This document shows, in pieces, positions 22,405-22,495 of a DNA stretch of 22,495 nt (positions within the stretch are counted from its first letter, which is position 1; every line of letters begins with the position of its first letter). This DNA comes from an uncultured Collinsella sp. (GTDB lineage Bacteria > Actinomycetota > Coriobacteriia > Coriobacteriales > Coriobacteriaceae), in NCBI GenBank assembly GCA_900550785.1, contig URTL01000015.1, positions 1 to 22,495 on the forward strand, given 5' to 3'. The notes under the pieces were generated by a model. It saw nothing but the letters and a program-made list of their open reading frames with translations, ran no database searches and was not told the DNA's origin. The translations under genes and the position numbers were made by a program.

Positions 22405-22495
22405 GTTGAGTAGGGGAGTTGCCGGCGGCATTGTGCTTGGATTTATTTGCGAAGAACATCGGCTAGCCGCAGGATTGAAATCATCGACCGATAAG

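Noticed and set aside
1..22495. CRISPR arrays, tRNA or rRNA genes, insertion sequences with transposase, phage genes
   Set aside because: No regular spaced repeats, cloverleaf-like sequences, rRNA motifs, transposase or phage proteins were seen on either strand.

Overview
The window is a GC-rich chromosomal segment, dense with genes on short spacers and good Shine-Dalgarno sequences. Gene content and protein style suggest a gut actinobacterium of the class Coriobacteriia, probably Collinsella or a close relative. That assignment is inference from protein character; no rRNA or other marker gene is present.

Left part (1-4934): the tail of an unidentified protein with a basic C-terminus, then comF and a protein with a DUF559-like nuclease module. 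Next comes a 217-bp element with 33-bp near-perfect inverted repeats that resembles a MITE. A strong promoter follows, reading into a roughly 320-nt GC-rich leader that looks like a structured RNA, and this leads into a solute-binding-like lipoprotein gene. The section ends with the long-form ribosome hibernation factor gene (hpf/raiA). The order comF, structured RNA, raiA resembles the setting in which the known raiA-motif RNA occurs, so the leader is proposed as a candidate for it.

Middle part (4935-11600): a DegV-family lipid-binding protein; a beta-hydroxyacid dehydrogenase with a 53-residue His/Cys-rich tail; a small membrane protein; a HEAT-like repeat protein; an NAD-type isocitrate dehydrogenase; and a membrane-anchored SurA/PrsA-like protein. 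On the minus strand lies a DUF2975 membrane protein with its small XRE-type regulator.

Right part (11640-22404): an amino-sugar utilisation locus, most consistent with N-acetylgalactosamine. A regulatory region of about 600 bp precedes a mannose-family PTS operon (EIIA, a YajC-like protein, EIIB, EIIC, EIID). A GntR/HutC regulator, AgaS-type isomerase/deaminase and NagA/AgaA-type deacetylase follow. Then come a divergent flavodoxin-like gene, a LacX-like mutarotase, a LacC-like tagatose-6-phosphate kinase, a nagA 3'-end remnant and a YhcH-family protein. The implied route is uptake with phosphorylation to GalNAc-6-P, deacetylation to GalN-6-P, deamination/isomerisation to tagatose-6-P and phosphorylation to tagatose-1,6-bisphosphate. 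The aldolase for the last step is not in the window. An identical 13-bp operator-like sequence precedes both the PTS operon and agaS, tying them to the GntR regulator encoded between them.
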